Both the position numbers and the translations under genes were made by a program. This document shows positions 61,691 through 64,000 of a stretch of DNA of 64,000 bases, one piece after another. Under the pieces are notes generated by a model. It made no database searches and was not told where the DNA came from. It saw nothing but the letters and a program-made list of their open reading frames with translations. The stretch comes from Larus michahellis. Its lineage: Eukaryota; Chordata; Aves; Charadriiformes; Laridae. Position 1 is the stretch's first letter; every line of letters begins with the position of its first letter. The stretch is taken from assembly GCF_964199755.1 (NCBI RefSeq), contig NC_133896.1, positions 82,365,815 through 82,429,814 of the forward strand, given 5' to 3'.

Positions 61691-62330
61691 ACCAGCCCCG
61701 CGGCTCGGAGTCCACCCCGGGCTGTGGCCCTGATGTGAGAAAGAGCCGGTTTTGGGACACGGGGGTGGGGAAATCGGGGGTCGGGGCAGTGGCGTCCCTC
61801 CCGTCTCTCCTCTGCTTCACCCTCAGGCGGCCACCGAGGGGCAGCAGACGGCCGCGCCGGCCGCGGGAGCGGCGGGGGGAGGCTGCGTCCCCTTCCGCGT
61901 CCCCCTCCTCCTGCCCCTCCCGCCGCCGGCGGCCCGGCGGGGTGCGGGGGGTTGTCGGGGGACGTCTGCCCGCCGGGCTGCGACAGCGTCCCCAGAGCCT
62001 CCGAGGGGGCGAGGGCGTTTTTAGCGCCGCCGCCACCACCTTCGTCGTCGCCGAGTATATGGCAAGCGAGGCGGGCAGGGGCTGGAAGCGAAGCCGGTGA
62101 GGGGACGGGGGAGCTGGCGGTCTCCCGTGGGGGAGCAGGACCGGGCAGCGCGGAGGCGGCGAGCCGAGATGGGGCAGGTTACGCCATTAGTTACTGCCCC
62201 TCCCGGGCAGGGCAAGGTGGTACCGAGTGAGAGCGGGTACAGAGAGCTCGGTGCTGCGATGGGCTCGCCCTGCGTATCCCAGCGTCTTTTTAGACACCGG
62301 GCTGAGATACGCCGGGAGCGTTGGTCCTGC
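61690..62330. promoter_or_regulatory. CpG island, probable promoter of a gene beyond the window
   Basis: Very CpG-rich block. A possible first exon on the plus strand ends at 62096 with CCG/GTGAGG, and an ATG at 62059 would give MASEAGRGWKRSR before the splice. The ATG context is poor (T at -3), so the exon may be non-coding or the gene may run the other way. No coding continuation is seen before 64000. Confidence 0.5.
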
Positions 62331-64000
62331 CTCCCCTCTTCCCATCCCTCAACAACAGTTTCCAGGAGCTCTGGAAAGCTGGCAGCTTCACGAAGGAAAA
62401 CTACTTCCCACTTCAGCGACAGAAATTCCGGCTCGGTCACCGGCTTGCTATGAATGCTGCAGCAAGGCACCGCGGATGCGCATCTCCATAATAGCGGCTC
62501 CATACATTGGGTTAGACAGGCTTGAACTGCCGAGGTCTTTTACAAACTTGGGCCCCTCTTCCCACACACAAGCAACTCTTTCCAGGTCTCAAAACAAGAG
62601 CTGAGCTGCGGCTGAGGGACAGGACAAATGGGGAAACATCATCCAGATGAAGAAGTCCCGCTCCTCAGAAAGGGGAATGCTGTGCATTCTCTCGTAGCGT
62701 TGTCCACTGCTATCACATGAGTAAAATCTTTGGGAATTTAGTGACATGAGCTTTCTTCCTTTATTCTTCTCTTGTTTTGTCTATTCCTTCATAACCGGAT
62801 TGGCTCCTGAAAGCTATTCCCAAGAGGACAATTTCAGGTACCTTCACAAGACATCCAGAGAGTGTTGTGAACCTGAACAAGATATGCAGTGATAACAGCC
62901 GTGACAGCACATAAATCCAGGAAATTCTATTTACTCATTTTGTATCCAAAATAAAAACTTGAAAACATAGCTTCCCCCCAACGCCCTGCACAATGGTTCT
63001 TGTGCCTTTCTGCTCTTCCCCTCTTCTTCAGGCTCACGGCACTCACCCGCACTTGTGTTTTGGGCATGATTTCTGTTGCTGGCAGCAAGTCCCAGGCACA
63101 ACCTTTATAAACTGGTATTTGCGTTGGCATCAACTTCACTGGCTGCAAGCTGGGCCTAGTTTAATTGGTGCAAAATGTGCGTCTTTGCTTGTTTGCACAG
63201 AGGGAGGGACTAGCCTCCTTTCTGGGGTGACATGTCAGACTGTAACTGCAAACTGTAACTTTTTGCAAAGACGGAATGTGCCACCGGAAATCTTGCAGAG
63301 GTGTTGACTCACCTGTTCTGGTCTCAGCGGCAGTTGAAACTCACTACTCTTTACTTGTGCGTCTTTCAGCGTGACACAGTTACTAGCTCTTGGCTTTGCG
63401 GCAGGCTACTCAAATTCTCCACTGGTGCTGCTTTTGCTACTGGAGCTGCAGGAGAGTGACTCATGCACTAGAGACTCCGCTACACGGATACCTGTACAAT
63501 AAAGGCCATAACTGGGGGAAAATTCCTGTGCAAATAAGCCCTTCAGCTAAAATGGGTTCTGAAGATCTTAATCTGTAAGGTGTAAACCCCAAGGGTACAT
63601 GCCCTGAGCCGCTGGAGGCTATATGAAATGAGGCTGAACTTTCCTTATTTTAGGATGATATTGTTGCTAACAGGGTTCCCGGCAGGGCTGGAACATATGC
63701 CAGAAGCCAGGCTGGCAAAGACTAAAGGCGGGTCTAGGAGAAGGATTTCCGTCCCCTCCACCACCTGTCATGCTCTTCTGGTCTGTCTTCTCCACACACG
63801 GGATAAGTGAGCCTTGTGGCATGGGGTATTCAGCATTTTATTCCCCTTGCACAGACAGGATGGAAGCGTGGCGTTCCAGGGAGCCTCCTGTGCCTGGTCC
63901 ATCTCTGATCCCCCCTCAGGTCTTTCTGCTTATTCTGTTCTCTGTTTTATTTGCTTTTATTTTTCTCATGTATTTCTTCCTGTTCATTTTGTTTTCCAGA
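62331..64000. other. Right end of window, no supported gene
   Basis: No exon-like coding run or recognisable repeat is visible. If the CpG island drives a rightward gene, this is its first intron. Confidence 0.5.

Overview
The window is most likely avian nuclear DNA. It has compact introns, GT-AG splicing, CpG-island promoters and a CR1 LINE 3' end with the (ATTCTATG)n terminus. The facilitative glucose transporter gene SLC2A3 (GLUT3) lies next to NANOG, a vertebrate synteny also seen in mammals. I cannot name the species from sequence alone.

Layout. 1-4130: upstream, no convincing gene. 4130-4880: CpG island and first exon of SLC2A3. 4591-13170: complete ten-exon SLC2A3 coding region (+, 496 aa), followed by a long 3' UTR to about 15665. 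15670-36590: about 21 kb with no gene, holding an antisense CR1 open-frame fragment, a CR1 3' end, MIR-like relics and a nearly identical pair of 1.3 kb direct repeats about 6.6 kb apart. 36597-43400: a complete four-exon NANOG-type homeobox gene on + (copy A, 302 aa). 49839-52445: a second complete four-exon NANOG gene on - (copy B, 314 aa). The two face each other 3' end to 3' end. 52630-64000: two further CpG islands (53.75-54.56 kb and 61.7-62.3 kb) and a possible but unidentified gene whose last exons may lie at 57.1 and 58.75-59.08 kb.

The main finding is the pair of intact, inverted NANOG paralogues. They share exon phases, an N-terminal motif, a C-terminal motif and a proximal promoter module: CCAAT box, an OCT/SOX-like element TTTAACATGACAA(T/A)G, then a TATA-like box. 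The homeobox part of exon 2 is about 94% identical between copies, whereas exon 3, which completes the same homeodomain, is only about 63% identical. This is the pattern expected of localised gene conversion. Copy B keeps the NANOG-typical Gln at homeodomain position 52; copy A has Arg. The simplest reading is one conventional NANOG (B) and one diverged but apparently functional NANOG-like paralogue (A). All identities were counted by eye from this window; no database search was run.
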